Of a DNA stretch of 64,000 nt, positions 44,146-53,331 are shown piece by piece. The position numbers and the translations under genes were made by a program. The stretch spans positions 77,554-141,553 of the forward strand of contig JBOGHK010000047.1 of the NCBI GenBank assembly GCA_050744325.1, read 5' to 3'. Numbering within the stretch: the first letter of the stretch is position 1; the number at the start of each line of letters is the position of its first letter. Below the pieces are notes generated by a model, which was not told the DNA's origin, did not search any database, and saw only the letters and a program-made list of their open reading frames with translations. Source of the DNA: DASXTK01 sp050744325. Lineage in GTDB: Bacteria; Actinomycetota; Acidimicrobiia; Acidimicrobiales; VFJN01.

Positions 44146-44769
44146 ATGGACGTCACCATCGTCGACCACCCCCTCGCGGCCCGGCTGCTGACCCGCCTGC
44201 GTGACCAGATCACAGACCGGGCCACGTTCCGTCAGACCATGGACGAGCTGGCGGGCATGCTGGTCTACGAGGCCTGTCGCACGCTGCCGACCGAGCCCGT
44301 CGTCGTCCAGACGCCACTCGGGCCGGCGCAGGGGGTCCGGATCGCACAGCGGCCGTTGGTGGTGCCCATCCTCCGGGCCGGGCTGGGCCTGCACGGGGCC
44401 GTGCTGCGGCTGGTCCCCGAGACCGACACGGCGTTCATCGGTGTGTCCCGCAACGAGGAGACACTGCAGCCCGAGCCCTACATGAACTCGGTGCCGGTCG
44501 AGCTGGCGGGGCGAGCGGTGCTGGTGCTCGATCCGATGCTCGCGACCGGCGGGTCGCTGGCGCATTCGTGCCGGCTGCTGCGCGAGCGCGGTGCGGGGCC
44601 GATGACCGGCGTGTGCGTGCTGGCGGCCCCGGAGGGCCTGGCACACGTCGAGGCGTCGGGACTCGTCGACCGGGTGGTCACCGCAGCAGTGGACGACCAC
44701 CTGGACGAGCGCGCCTTCATCATCCCGGGCCTCGGCGACGCCGGCGACCGCCTCTTCGGCACGGCCTGA
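44146..44769 (+). CDS. upp: Uracil phosphoribosyltransferase
   Basis: 207 residues. DHPLAARLLTRLRDQITDRATFRQTMDEL at the start, VPILRAGLGLHGAVLRLVP, the PRPP loop VLVLDPMLATGGSLAHSCRLL and the uracil-binding end FIIPGLGDAGDRLFGTA are all in place. It joins uracil with PRPP to UMP, salvaging uracil released by nucleoside phosphorylases. It is convergent with the mutase gene and is part of the nucleoside salvage island up to deoA. Confidence 0.96.
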   Translation: MDVTIVDHPLAARLLTRLRDQITDRATFRQTMDELAGMLVYEACRTLPTEPVVVQTPLGPAQGVRIAQRPLVVPILRAGLGLHGAVLRLVPETDTAFIGVSRNEETLQPEPYMNSVPVELAGRAVLVLDPMLATGGSLAHSCRLLRERGAGPMTGVCVLAAPEGLAHVEASGLVDRVVTAAVDDHLDERAFIIPGLGDAGDRLFGTA

Positions 44770-44894
44770 ACAAACCCGCCGCGTCACCGCCATCGAGTCG
44801 CAACACCGGCCCTCGACATGACGCCCCGTGGCCATGGAACCGCCCACTCGCCAATGGCCGGACCGACCTCCACGAGCCCGGTTCGCCACGACCG

Positions 44895-46871
44895 TCAGTG
44901 GCTGGTGAGAGCGCTGGCCTCGTCGAGCAGTGCGGCGACCGAGGCGGCTCCCTCGGCCCGGGCGGTTGCCAGGTCGGTGTCACGCGTGACCGGGACGACG
45001 GCCTCGGCATAGCACTTGAGCTTGGGCTCGGTCCCCGAGGGTCGCACGATCAGACGGACGCCCTCGCCGCGCAGCACGACCCCGTCGGTCGGTGGCAGGC
45101 GCTCGCCGCGGCGCAGGTCCTCGACCTCGGCGACCGGGTGGCCCGCCAGCGCGGGCGGAGGGGTGTCCACGACCCGGTCGACCATCGCCGCCATGCGCTC
45201 CTGACCTCCGGCTCCTTCGATCCGGACCGATCGCTGGCCGGTGGCATGCACCCCGAGCTCGCGGGCCAGGTCGTCGAGCCGGTCGGTCACCGTCCTGCCC
45301 CGCGCCTGCTCCGTGGCCACCAGCTCGCCGAACGCCAGCGCCGCGCTGATGCCGTCCTTGTCGCGCACGAGGGTGCCGACGCACGACCCCAGCGCCTCTT
45401 CGTACCCGTAGACGAAGCGCAGGTGAGGGCGGTCCGCCGCCGCCCGCGCGATCCACTTGAAGCCGGTCAACGTCTCGGCGAACTCGACGCCACGGGCTGC
45501 CGCCAATCTGGACACCATCGACGACGACACCACCGTCGTCACCACCAGCCGGTCTGCTCCTTCGCCCTGCGCCAGCAGCCAGTCGGCGAGCAGCACGCCG
45601 ATCTCGTCGCCCGACAGCGCACGCCACCCCCCACCGGACTGCTCTGGCCGGGCCTCGCCGCCAGGGGCCATCGGGTCGGGCATGGGCGCTCGGCTCCCGT
45701 CCGCGTGGGCCTGTGCCCAAGGCTCGGCCGGCCGGCCGGAGCCCGAGCTCGACGGGAGAGGGACGGCCACCGCCAGGCGGTCGGCGTCAGGATCGTTGGC
45801 CAGGATGACGTCCGCGTCGACCCGCTGGGCGAGGTCGAGGGCAAGGTCGAGCGCCCCCGGCTCCTCCGGGTTGGGGAAGGCGACGGTCGGAAAGTCGGGG
45901 TCGGGTTCCGCCTGGGCGGGCACGACCTCGGGTGAGAGGAAGCCCGCCCGGGTGAGCACGGTCACCAGCACGTCGCGGCCGACACCGTGCAACGGCGTGT
46001 ACACCACCCGCACCGGCCGGAAGGCCGAACCCATGTCACGCGGCCGGCCCAGTGCCCCACCGCGTCGCCCGGCTCCCCGACCGCCTGGGGCGTCCATCGT
46101 CGCGCCCAGCGGCACTGCTGCATCCGGACCATCGGCCCGAGCGACAGCGGTTGCCGACTCGTTCGTGTCGTTCGCTACGACCTGGCGCGGACCGGTCGAT
46201 CTGCTAGCGCGAGAGCCCGGGGTCGAACGGAGGACACCGTCGACGTACGCGTCGATCAGGTCCTTGCCCACTCGCGTGACGCGGCGGTCGGCCGGAGGCG
46301 CCAGCGCGACCGAGGCCAGGGGGCCGACGGTGTCGATGCGGGCGGCGATGTCTCGATCGGCAGGGGGCGCGATCTGCGCCCCGTCACCCAGGTACACCTT
46401 GTAACCGTTGTCCGAGGGCGGATTGTGGCTGGCCGTGATCTGCACCCCGGCAGCACAGCCGTAGTGGCGCACACCGAAGGCGACGACCGGGGTCGGCAGC
46501 GGCCGGTCCCCCAGGTGGACGGGGTGCCCAGCCGCGGCGAACACCGCCGCGGCATCGGCCGCGAAGTCCGACGAACGATGCCGGGCGTCATAGCCCACGA
46601 TCACCGGCACCCCGACGAGGCCCTGATCGGCGAGATACGCGGTGAGCCCGGCGGTGGCGCGGATGACCACCGACCGGTTCATCCGGTTCGGGCCAGCGCC
46701 GAGCTCACCCCGCAGGCCAGCGGTGCCGAACTCCAGGCGCCCCGCGAACCGGTCGCCCAGGGCGTCGATGTCATCGGTGGCGAGAAGCTGGTCGACCTCC
46801 GCCCGGGTCGCAGGATCGGGATCCTCGTCGCGCCAGGCGCGGGCCGCGGCCACCAACTGCTCGGGGGTCAC
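44895..46871 (-). CDS. Phosphoglucomutase/phosphomannomutase family with two long insertions
   Basis: 658 residues against ~550 usual. FGTAGLRGELGAGPNRMN starts domain 1; the phosphoserine is in VQITASHNPPSDNGYKVY (~148); the Mg site is DPDADR (360-365); the phosphate loop is RPSGTEPKLKCYAE. Compared with the family there are extra low-complexity stretches at ~216-282 (Gly/Arg/Ala/Asp-rich) and ~371-414 (Ser/Gly/Pro-rich), both in surface linkers. It interconverts hexose (or pentose) 1- and 6(5)-phosphates; beside punA and deoA a phosphopentomutase-like role is attractive. The GTG at 46871 fits family starts; a GTG at 46955 is possible. Confidence 0.88.
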   Translation of the reverse strand: MTPEQLVAAARAWRDEDPDPATRAEVDQLLATDDIDALGDRFAGRLEFGTAGLRGELGAGPNRMNRSVVIRATAGLTAYLADQGLVGVPVIVGYDARHRSSDFAADAAAVFAAAGHPVHLGDRPLPTPVVAFGVRHYGCAAGVQITASHNPPSDNGYKVYLGDGAQIAPPADRDIAARIDTVGPLASVALAPPADRRVTRVGKDLIDAYVDGVLRSTPGSRASRSTGPRQVVANDTNESATAVARADGPDAAVPLGATMDAPGGRGAGRRGGALGRPRDMGSAFRPVRVVYTPLHGVGRDVLVTVLTRAGFLSPEVVPAQAEPDPDFPTVAFPNPEEPGALDLALDLAQRVDADVILANDPDADRLAVAVPLPSSSGSGRPAEPWAQAHADGSRAPMPDPMAPGGEARPEQSGGGWRALSGDEIGVLLADWLLAQGEGADRLVVTTVVSSSMVSRLAAARGVEFAETLTGFKWIARAAADRPHLRFVYGYEEALGSCVGTLVRDKDGISAALAFGELVATEQARGRTVTDRLDDLARELGVHATGQRSVRIEGAGGQERMAAMVDRVVDTPPPALAGHPVAEVEDLRRGERLPPTDGVVLRGEGVRLIVRPSGTEPKLKCYAEAVVPVTRDTDLATARAEGAASVAALLDEASALTSH

Positions 46872-46982
46872 GGCGACCGATCGTACGGCGCGTCCACCTC
46901 CGACCGTGACTGCGGCGGGATCCAACCTCGCGGGCGAGACCTCAGGCGAATGCACCGCACCTCGGGCCGTGTGGTCGGCGCG

Positions 46983-47804
46983 TCAGAGGCGGTCGACGAC
47001 CTCGGCGAGCAGCGCCCCCATGCGATCGGCGGCGTCGCGCCCGGCGGCGAGGACGTCGGCGTGGGACAGCGGCTCCCCTGTCAGCCCGGCCGCCAGGTTG
47101 GTCACCAGCGACAGGCCCAACACCTCCAGCCCCACGTGACGGGCGGCGATGGTCTCCCACACCGTCGACATCCCCACCAGATCTGCGCCCAGGCCGCGCA
47201 GCATGCGGATCTCCGCAGGCGTCTCGTAGTGCGGCCCGGGCAGAGCGGCGTAGACACCGTCCTCCAAGCTCCCGTCGACCGACCGGGCCAGCTCACGCAA
47301 CCGGGGCGCATACGCCTCGGTCAGGTCGACGAACCGCGACGGTAGGTCGCCGGGCGGCTCGGCCCCCGCCAGGGGTGAGCGCCCGGTCAGGTTGAGATGG
47401 TCGGCGATCAGCACGGGCTGCCCAACCCGCAGACCCTCACGGATGCCGCCCGAAGCGTTGGTGAGCACGATCGCCGTGCATCCCGCGGCCCGTGCGGCCC
47501 GAACGCTGTGCACGACCGCAGCCGGCTCGTGGCCCTCGTAGCCATGCACCCGGCCGAGGAACACCAGCACCCGCCGGCCGGCCGACGAGGCGACCGACCG
47601 CACCCGACCGCTGTGACCAGCGACCGTCGACGCCGGGAAGCCGCCCAAGTCGGCGGTGGACACCTCGGCGACCACCGATCCCAGCCGGTCCGCAGCCGGA
47701 CGCCACCCCGACCCGAGCACCACCGCCACGTCGTAGCGGTCGACGCCCGTCGCCTGGCCCAGGGCCCCCGCCGAGGCCGTCGCGAGTTCGAACGGATCGC
47801 TCAC
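46983..47804 (-). CDS. punA: Purine nucleoside phosphorylase (class I, PunA type)
   Basis: 273 residues. VAVVLGSGWRPAADRLG, the phosphate site VFLGRVHGYEGHEPAAVVHSVRAARAAG, LTNASGGI, the purine/ribose region GPHYETPAEIRMLRGLGADLVGMSTVWETIAARH and LVTNLAAG are the class I trimeric PNP motifs. It splits inosine and guanosine into base plus ribose 1-phosphate. The GTG at 47804 starts at the family's usual point. It lies upstream of, and in the same strand sense as, the sugar-phosphate mutase, and divergent from the BMP importer operon, suggesting shared control from the palindrome at 47916. Confidence 0.94.
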   Translation of the reverse strand: MSDPFELATASAGALGQATGVDRYDVAVVLGSGWRPAADRLGSVVAEVSTADLGGFPASTVAGHSGRVRSVASSAGRRVLVFLGRVHGYEGHEPAAVVHSVRAARAAGCTAIVLTNASGGIREGLRVGQPVLIADHLNLTGRSPLAGAEPPGDLPSRFVDLTEAYAPRLRELARSVDGSLEDGVYAALPGPHYETPAEIRMLRGLGADLVGMSTVWETIAARHVGLEVLGLSLVTNLAAGLTGEPLSHADVLAAGRDAADRMGALLAEVVDRL

Positions 47805-47915
47805 GGCGCGGGACGCTACCCCGCCTTGCCGACCCGCGACCCAGCCGGCCGGTCTACGGATCGACGCCGACGCCAACGACGGCCCACAACCGCCCGAGCG
47901 AGGTCAGGCCGTCCG

Positions 47916-47932
47916 TTCAACAACATGTTGAA
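47916..47932. promoter_or_regulatory. Palindromic operator candidate between punA and BMP importer operon
   Basis: TTCAACA (47916-47922) and TGTTGAA (47926-47932) flank ACA. The perfect 7-base arms are AT-rich in a GC-rich gap of about 200 bases between divergent nucleoside-related genes. It lies 22 bases before a -10-like TAATGT, so a bound regulator could cover the -35 region of the importer promoter. A GntR- or LacI-type repressor responding to nucleosides is a reasonable guess. Confidence 0.5.
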
Positions 47933-47954
47933 GCGCGCGGGTCGAACGACGACG

Positions 47955-47960
47955 TAATGT
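47955..47960 (+). promoter_or_regulatory. Likely -10 element of BMP importer operon
   Basis: TAATGT fits the TANNNT -10 pattern and is the only such AT-rich hexamer before the operon; the ATG is 47 bases downstream with an AGGAGAA ribosome site. A TTGAAG overlapping the palindrome (47928) is a possible but over-spaced -35. Confidence 0.4.
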
Positions 47961-48006
47961 GCGTCAGTGACCGCGGGGGTCACCACGGCATTCGACAGGA
48001 GAACTC

Positions 48007-49131
48007 ATGCTGCAACGACAGTGGCTCAAGGGCCTCAGCATGGCGCTCGCACTGGCGCTGGTTGCCGCCGCCTGTGGCGACGACGACGATGACGATGACG
48101 CCGGTTCCGACACGGGCGGAGAGAGCAACGGCGGTGGGGAAGAGACGAGCGATTTCCTCGGCTGCCAGGTCACCGACACGGGCGGTGTCGACGACCGGTC
48201 GTTCAACCAGACCGCATTCGCGGGCCTCGAGCAGGCGGGTGAAGAGCTCGGCTTCGAGGCCCAGGTCCTCGAGTCTCAGTCCGAGGCCGACTACGAGCCC
48301 AACATCTCCGCCCTCATGGACGAAGGATGCAACCTCATCATCACGGTGGGCTTCCTGCTCGGCGACGCCACGGCCGTCGCGGCCGAAGCCAACCCTGACC
48401 AGCAGTTCGCGATCGTCGACGTCGATTTCTTCGACGCCGACGCCGAACAGGACATCACGTACGACAACGTCGCCGAGCTGACCTTCTCCACCGACCAGGC
48501 GGCCTTCCTCGCCGGCTACGTGGCGGCGGCCACGACCGAGACCGGCACCGTGGGCACCTACGGCGGCATCAACCTCCCCACCGTGACCATCTTCATGGAG
48601 GGCTTCGAAGCCGGCATCAACTTCTACAACGATGAGCAGGGCACCGAGGTCGAGCTGGTCGGCTGGAGCACTGCCGAGGGCGACGGGCTGTTCACCGGCG
48701 ACTTCGAGAACCAGGCCAACGGCCGCACCACCACCGAGCAGCTGCTCGATGAGGGCGCCGACATCATCATGCCGGTGGCCGGGCCGGTCGGGCTCGGCTC
48801 GATCGAGGCCGTCGAGGCCGCGGGCGGCGACGCCCGATTGATCTGGGTCGACACCGACGGTTGCGTCAGCGTCGAGGAGTCCTGCGACCTGTTCCTGACG
48901 TCGGTCATGAAGAACATGGACGTCGCCGTCCACGACACGACGGTGGCTGCAGCCGAGGGTGACTTCCAGAGCGGGCTCTACACCGGCACCCTGGAGAACG
49001 AGGGCGTGGGCCTCGCACCGTTCCACGAATTCGAGGAGTCCGTGCCCCAGGAGGTCAAGGATGCAGTCGAGGACCTGCAGCAGCGGATCATCGACGGCGA
49101 CCCCGAGATAGAGACCCGGCCTTCGGCGTAG
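48007..49131 (+). CDS. BMP-family ABC transporter substrate-binding lipoprotein
   Basis: 374 residues. Signal peptide with lipobox (LVAAACGDDDDD), acidic linker, then the BMP/Med fold: TDTGGVDDRSFNQTAFAGLEQAGEELGFEAQVLES, IITVGFLLGDAT, VAFDY-like region FSTDQAAFLAGYVAA and GTYGGINLPTVTIFMEGFEAGI. BMP proteins (BmpA, PnrA) bind purine or pyrimidine nucleosides outside the membrane. It leads an operon with an ATPase and two permeases, and cdd and deoA follow downstream, so a nucleoside is the likely ligand. Strong AGGAG site before the ATG. Confidence 0.92.
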   Translation: MLQRQWLKGLSMALALALVAAACGDDDDDDDAGSDTGGESNGGGEETSDFLGCQVTDTGGVDDRSFNQTAFAGLEQAGEELGFEAQVLESQSEADYEPNISALMDEGCNLIITVGFLLGDATAVAAEANPDQQFAIVDVDFFDADAEQDITYDNVAELTFSTDQAAFLAGYVAAATTETGTVGTYGGINLPTVTIFMEGFEAGINFYNDEQGTEVELVGWSTAEGDGLFTGDFENQANGRTTTEQLLDEGADIIMPVAGPVGLGSIEAVEAAGGDARLIWVDTDGCVSVEESCDLFLTSVMKNMDVAVHDTTVAAAEGDFQSGLYTGTLENEGVGLAPFHEFEESVPQEVKDAVEDLQQRIIDGDPEIETRPSA

Positions 49132-49157
49132 ACCCAACGAGCCGGGGGTTCGGTCAG

Positions 49158-50717
49158 ATGCAGGTCGATCTCCGGGGCATCACCAAGCGGTGGCCCGGGG
49201 TCGTTGCCGCAGACGGTGTGGACCTCTCCGTGACCAGCGGAGAGGTCCATGCCCTCCTGGGCGAGAACGGCGCGGGCAAGACCAACCTGATGAACATCCT
49301 CTACGGGCTGCACCAGCCCGACGAGGGCGACATGGCGCTCGACGGCGAACCGTTCCAGCCTCGATCGCCAGCCGATGCGATCGCTGCGGGCATCGGCATG
49401 GTGCACCAGCACTTCATGCTGGTGCCGGTGTTCACGGTGGCCGAGAACGTGATGCTCGGGGTCGAGCCGACCGGTGCTCTCGGCCGCCTCGACCGCCACG
49501 AGGGCCGGCTGCGGGTGCTCGAGTTGTCCGAGCGCTACGGCCTCGCCGTTGACCCCGACGCCACCGTGGAGGACCTGCCGGTCGGTGTGCAGCAGCGGGT
49601 CGAGATCATCAAAGCCCTGTACCGCGAGGCGCAGTGCCTGATCCTCGACGAACCGACGGCGGTGCTCACCCCCCAGGAGATCGACGAGCTGATGCACATC
49701 ATCCGCCAGCTCGCCGAGACCGGGCGGTCGGTGATCTTCATCAGCCACAAGCTCCGCGAGGTGCTGTCGATCGCCGACCGCATCACGGTGCTGCGGCGGG
49801 GCAAGGTCGTGGGCGAGACCACCCCGGCCGAAGCTGACGACCAGGCGCTGGCGACGATGATGGTGGGGCGAGACGTGCAGCTGGTGGTCGACAAGACCCC
49901 GGCCGAGCCGGGCGACGCGGCGCTCGAGGTCACCGACCTGACCGTGGTCGACGACCGGCGCCACACCGTGGTCGACCAGGTGTCCTTCGAGGTGCGGGCC
50001 GGCGAGATCGTGGCTCTGGCCGGCGTGCAGGGCAACGGCCAGACCGAGCTGATCGAGGCCCTGACCGGCCTACGTCGACCCGCGTCGGGCCAGGTACGGC
50101 TCGCGGGGGCCGACGTCACCCACGCCACGCCCGCCGGGCTGTTCGCCACCGGGCTGGCCCACGTCCCCGAGGACCGCCAGCGGGACGGGCTGGTCGGCGT
50201 GTTCAGCGTGGCCGACAACATGGTGCTCAACCAGGCCCGCAATGCACCGTTCGCTCGTGGCATCCAGGTCAACCGGCGGGCGATCCGTCGCCACGCCGAG
50301 CAGCTGGTCGAGGACTTCGACGTGCGCACGGCATCGGTGCAGTCCGCTGCGTCGACCCTGTCCGGCGGCAACCAGCAGAAGGTGATCGTGGCGCGCGAGT
50401 TCTTCCATGCGGAGCGCCTGCTGATCCTGTCCCAACCCACGCGCGGCCTCGACGTGGGGTCGATCCAGTACATCCACCGCCAGGTGGTCGCCAAGCGCGA
50501 CGAAGGCGTGGCCGTGCTGTTGAGCTCCAGCGAGCTCGACGAGGTCCTCGCCCTGGCCGACCGGGTCGCGGTGATCTACGAGGGCCGGATCGTCGACATC
50601 CTCGACCGGTCCGACGCCAACCGCGAGCGCCTCGGGCTGTTGATGGCAGGCGCGGTGGAGGAGGCCGCCGAGGTGGTCCCGGTCGCCGGCGACGAAGAGG
50701 AGGTCGTGGTGACGTGA
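49158..50717 (+). CDS. Nucleoside ABC importer ATPase, two ABC domains
   Basis: 519 residues, duplicated ABC cassettes as in sugar and nucleoside importers (RbsA, NupO/YufO). Domain 1: Walker A GENGAGKTN, Q-loop MVHQHFMLVPVFTVAENVMLG, Walker B CLILDEPTAVL; its signature is the weak PVGVQQRVEIIKAL. Domain 2: degenerate Walker A GVQGNGQTE without the lysine, signature LSGGNQQKVIVAREF, Walker B LLILSQPTRGLDVG, where the usual glutamate is Gln-Pro. The asymmetry matches the family. It overlaps the first permease gene by 4 bases. Confidence 0.93.
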   Translation: MQVDLRGITKRWPGVVAADGVDLSVTSGEVHALLGENGAGKTNLMNILYGLHQPDEGDMALDGEPFQPRSPADAIAAGIGMVHQHFMLVPVFTVAENVMLGVEPTGALGRLDRHEGRLRVLELSERYGLAVDPDATVEDLPVGVQQRVEIIKALYREAQCLILDEPTAVLTPQEIDELMHIIRQLAETGRSVIFISHKLREVLSIADRITVLRRGKVVGETTPAEADDQALATMMVGRDVQLVVDKTPAEPGDAALEVTDLTVVDDRRHTVVDQVSFEVRAGEIVALAGVQGNGQTELIEALTGLRRPASGQVRLAGADVTHATPAGLFATGLAHVPEDRQRDGLVGVFSVADNMVLNQARNAPFARGIQVNRRAIRRHAEQLVEDFDVRTASVQSAASTLSGGNQQKVIVAREFFHAERLLILSQPTRGLDVGSIQYIHRQVVAKRDEGVAVLLSSSELDEVLALADRVAVIYEGRIVDILDRSDANRERLGLLMAGAVEEAAEVVPVAGDEEEVVVT

Positions 50718-52015
50718 CCGTGACGACCGACGAGACACCTCCTCTCCCCGACGAGCCTCTCACCGCTCCCGCGGTGCCGGGGCGTCTCCACCCGGTCCTG
50801 GCCTGGTTGACCAGGCTGGCCGAGTCATTGGTCGTGCCTGCGTTGGCCCTGGTGACGGCGCTGGCCGTCGGCGCGATGGTGATCATCGCCTCGAACCCCG
50901 ACACCGTCGACCTGTCACGACAGGTGAACGTCACCAGGTTGGTGGTCGGCGGCGCTGCCGTGGTGGTCGGCATCGTGTTCCGCCGGCGCTGGTTCGGCGT
51001 GCCGCTGGTCCTGGTCGGCATGGCCGTGATGCTCGCGATGATCGAGGCCTACCAGGCGCTGTGGGACACCTCCCTCGGCGACCAGGCCGCCATCAGCCGC
51101 ACGCTGGTCGAGGCGACGCCACTGGCGTTCACCGGACTGTCGGTCGCTCTGGCGTTCCGGGCCGGGTTGTTCAACATCGGCGCAGCCGGCCAGCTGATCA
51201 TCGGCGCGACGTGCGCTGGCTGGGTGGGCTTCACCTGGGACCTGCCGCGAGCCATCCACGTGCCGGCCGCGATTGTGGCGGGGTTCCTCGGCGGCGCCCT
51301 GTGGGGCTACATCGCCGGTCTGCTCAAGGCCCGTACCGGCGCCCACGAGGTGATCACGACGATCATGCTCAACTACGTCGCCTACTACCTGCTGGACTAC
51401 GCGCTGCGCAGCGACTCGTTCCAGCGGTCGGGCCGCAACGACCCGATCTCCAAGCCGGTGGTCGGGTCCGCCCGCCTGCCCGAGGTCACCGTCGCCGACC
51501 TGACCTTGCACGCCGGGCTGTTCCTCGCGCTGGCGGCAGCTTGCCTGGTCTGGTGGCTGCTGGGCCGATCAACGGTCGGCTTCCGGATGCGGACGATCGG
51601 GGCCAACCCGTTCGCCGGTCGCTACGCCGGCATGAACGTCGGACGCACCTACATGCTCGCGATGTTCCTGGCCGCCGGGTTGGCCGGGCTCGCGGGCGCC
51701 TCCAACATCCTGAGCCGCGACAGCTTCAGCCTGACCCCCCGGTACTACAGCGAGCTCGGCTTCGACGGCATCGCGGTCGCGCTACTCGGTCGGGCGAACC
51801 CGGCGGGCGTGGTCGGTGCCTCGCTCCTGTTCGGGGTGTTGCGCTCGGGCTCGACGGGGATGCAGGTCCAGACCTCGATCCCGGTCGACATCATCGTGGT
51901 GATCCAGGCGCTGATCATCATGTTCGTCGCCGCGCCGGCTCTGGTGCGGGCGATCTACCAGGTACGAGCGGGCCGCGCCACCGAGCAGGCCTTCACCACG
52001 AACTGGGGGGCCTGA
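50714..52015 (+). CDS. Nucleoside ABC importer permease 1
   Basis: 433 residues, about ten spans. The BPD_transp_2 core is clear: LSVALAFRAGLFNIGAAGQLIIGA, ARTGAHEVITTIMLNYVAYYLLDY, GRSTVGFRMRTIGANPFAGRYAGMNVGRTYMLAMFLAAGLAGLAGA and LGFDGIAVALLGRANPAGVVGASLLFG. An N-terminal extra span pair (~residues 38-90) precedes it. With the second permease it forms the channel, as NupP does. The GTG is fixed by the 4-base overlap with the ATPase gene. Confidence 0.92.
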   Translation: MTVTTDETPPLPDEPLTAPAVPGRLHPVLAWLTRLAESLVVPALALVTALAVGAMVIIASNPDTVDLSRQVNVTRLVVGGAAVVVGIVFRRRWFGVPLVLVGMAVMLAMIEAYQALWDTSLGDQAAISRTLVEATPLAFTGLSVALAFRAGLFNIGAAGQLIIGATCAGWVGFTWDLPRAIHVPAAIVAGFLGGALWGYIAGLLKARTGAHEVITTIMLNYVAYYLLDYALRSDSFQRSGRNDPISKPVVGSARLPEVTVADLTLHAGLFLALAAACLVWWLLGRSTVGFRMRTIGANPFAGRYAGMNVGRTYMLAMFLAAGLAGLAGASNILSRDSFSLTPRYYSELGFDGIAVALLGRANPAGVVGASLLFGVLRSGSTGMQVQTSIPVDIIVVIQALIIMFVAAPALVRAIYQVRAGRATEQAFTTNWGA

Positions 52016-52017
52016 GC

Positions 52018-53331
52018 ATGAGCGCTTCCACCGCCGACGACCTGGTCGAGCCGCCCGACCCGGACGAGCCGGACGAGCCGCGCTTCGAGCCGGCCTCCGG
52101 CGACCTGACCGCCAAGCGGCGCGCTGGCTTCGCCATCGCCACGGTGGTCCTCGGCCTGATGATGCTGGTGGCGTTCGGGTTCGGCAGCGAGTCCGGCCTC
52201 GACGCGACCTTCGAGCTGAACCGGGGCGACGAGTCGACGCTGCCCGACATCACCGTGCCGGCCCGCATGACCGGGCTGGTGCTCGGCCTGTTGGTCATCG
52301 GGCTCGGTCTGGTCCAGCTCGGCGGGGTGATACGCCGTCGCACCTACCTGGTCTTCGGGATTGTGCTCGCCCTGTTCGTCGTCGACCTGCTGGCCTGGGC
52401 GGCCCGGGACGACTCGATCAACATCCTCGGCCTGCTCGAAGGCACGCTGTTCAAATCGGTGCCAATCGCTCTCGGCGCGATGGCCGGGCTGCTCTGCGAA
52501 CGGTCGGGGGTCATCAACATCGGCATCGAGGGGATGTTGCTGACCGCTGCCTTCGTGGGGGCTCTCACAGCGAGCGCGGCGGACACCCTGTGGGCGGGCA
52601 TGGCCTGTGGCATCGCAGCGGGTGCCTTGCTCGGGGCGCTGCTGGCCGTGCTGTCGATCCGCTACCAGGTCGACCAGATCATCGGCGGCACCGTGATCAA
52701 CATCCTGGCGCTGGGCCTGACCAGCTACCTGGGGGTGCGGGTGCTCGGCGAGCACCTGGACCTCAACCAGCCGGGCACGTTCGACCCGTTCGGCATCCCC
52801 CTACTCGAGGAGATCCCGTTCTTCGGGCCGCTGCTGTTCGACAACACCATCTACGTGTACGCGATGTTCGCCCTGGTCATCGGCCTGACGTGGGCGTTGT
52901 ACCGCACGCGGTGGGGGCTGCGCGTGCGGGCCGTCGGCGAGCATCCCGGCGCGGCCGACACCATGGGCATCAGCGTGTTGGCCACCCGTTACCGGTCGGT
53001 GATCTACGGGGGTGCAGTCGCCGGGTTCGCCGGCACCTGGTTCACGCTCGCCTCGGTGAGCGGGTTCGAGGAGGAGATGACCGCTGGCCAGGGCTTCATC
53101 GCCCTCGCAGCGCTGATCTTCGGAAGGTGGCATCCGGTCGGTGCGTTCGTCGCCGCGCTGGTGTTCGGCTTCGCTTCGGAGCTGCAGGGCCGGCTCGCGC
53201 TGCTGAACACGCCGATCCCGTCCGAGCTGCTGCTGGCGACGCCCTACGTCGTGACGATCATCGTGGTGGCCGGGCTGGTCGGCCGCTCCCGCGCGCCTGC
53301 CGCCGACGGCCAGGTCTACGAGCGCCACTGA
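52018..53331 (+). CDS. Nucleoside ABC importer permease 2
   Basis: 437 residues. After a charged N-terminus (Pro/Asp/Glu-rich, ~40 residues) and two or three additional spans, the BPD_transp_2 domain runs ALGAMAGLLCERSGVINIGIEGMLLTAAFVGAL, RYQVDQIIGGTVINILALGLTSYL, RTRWGLRVRAVGEHPGAADTMGISVLATRYRSVIYGGAVAGFAGTWF and GQGFIALAALIFGRWHPVGAFVAALVFGF, matching NupQ-type permeases. The ATG is two bases after the stop of permease 1. Last gene of the importer operon, or followed by cdd if the repeat region is read through. Confidence 0.93.
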   Translation: MSASTADDLVEPPDPDEPDEPRFEPASGDLTAKRRAGFAIATVVLGLMMLVAFGFGSESGLDATFELNRGDESTLPDITVPARMTGLVLGLLVIGLGLVQLGGVIRRRTYLVFGIVLALFVVDLLAWAARDDSINILGLLEGTLFKSVPIALGAMAGLLCERSGVINIGIEGMLLTAAFVGALTASAADTLWAGMACGIAAGALLGALLAVLSIRYQVDQIIGGTVINILALGLTSYLGVRVLGEHLDLNQPGTFDPFGIPLLEEIPFFGPLLFDNTIYVYAMFALVIGLTWALYRTRWGLRVRAVGEHPGAADTMGISVLATRYRSVIYGGAVAGFAGTWFTLASVSGFEEEMTAGQGFIALAALIFGRWHPVGAFVAALVFGFASELQGRLALLNTPIPSELLLATPYVVTIIVVAGLVGRSRAPAADGQVYERH

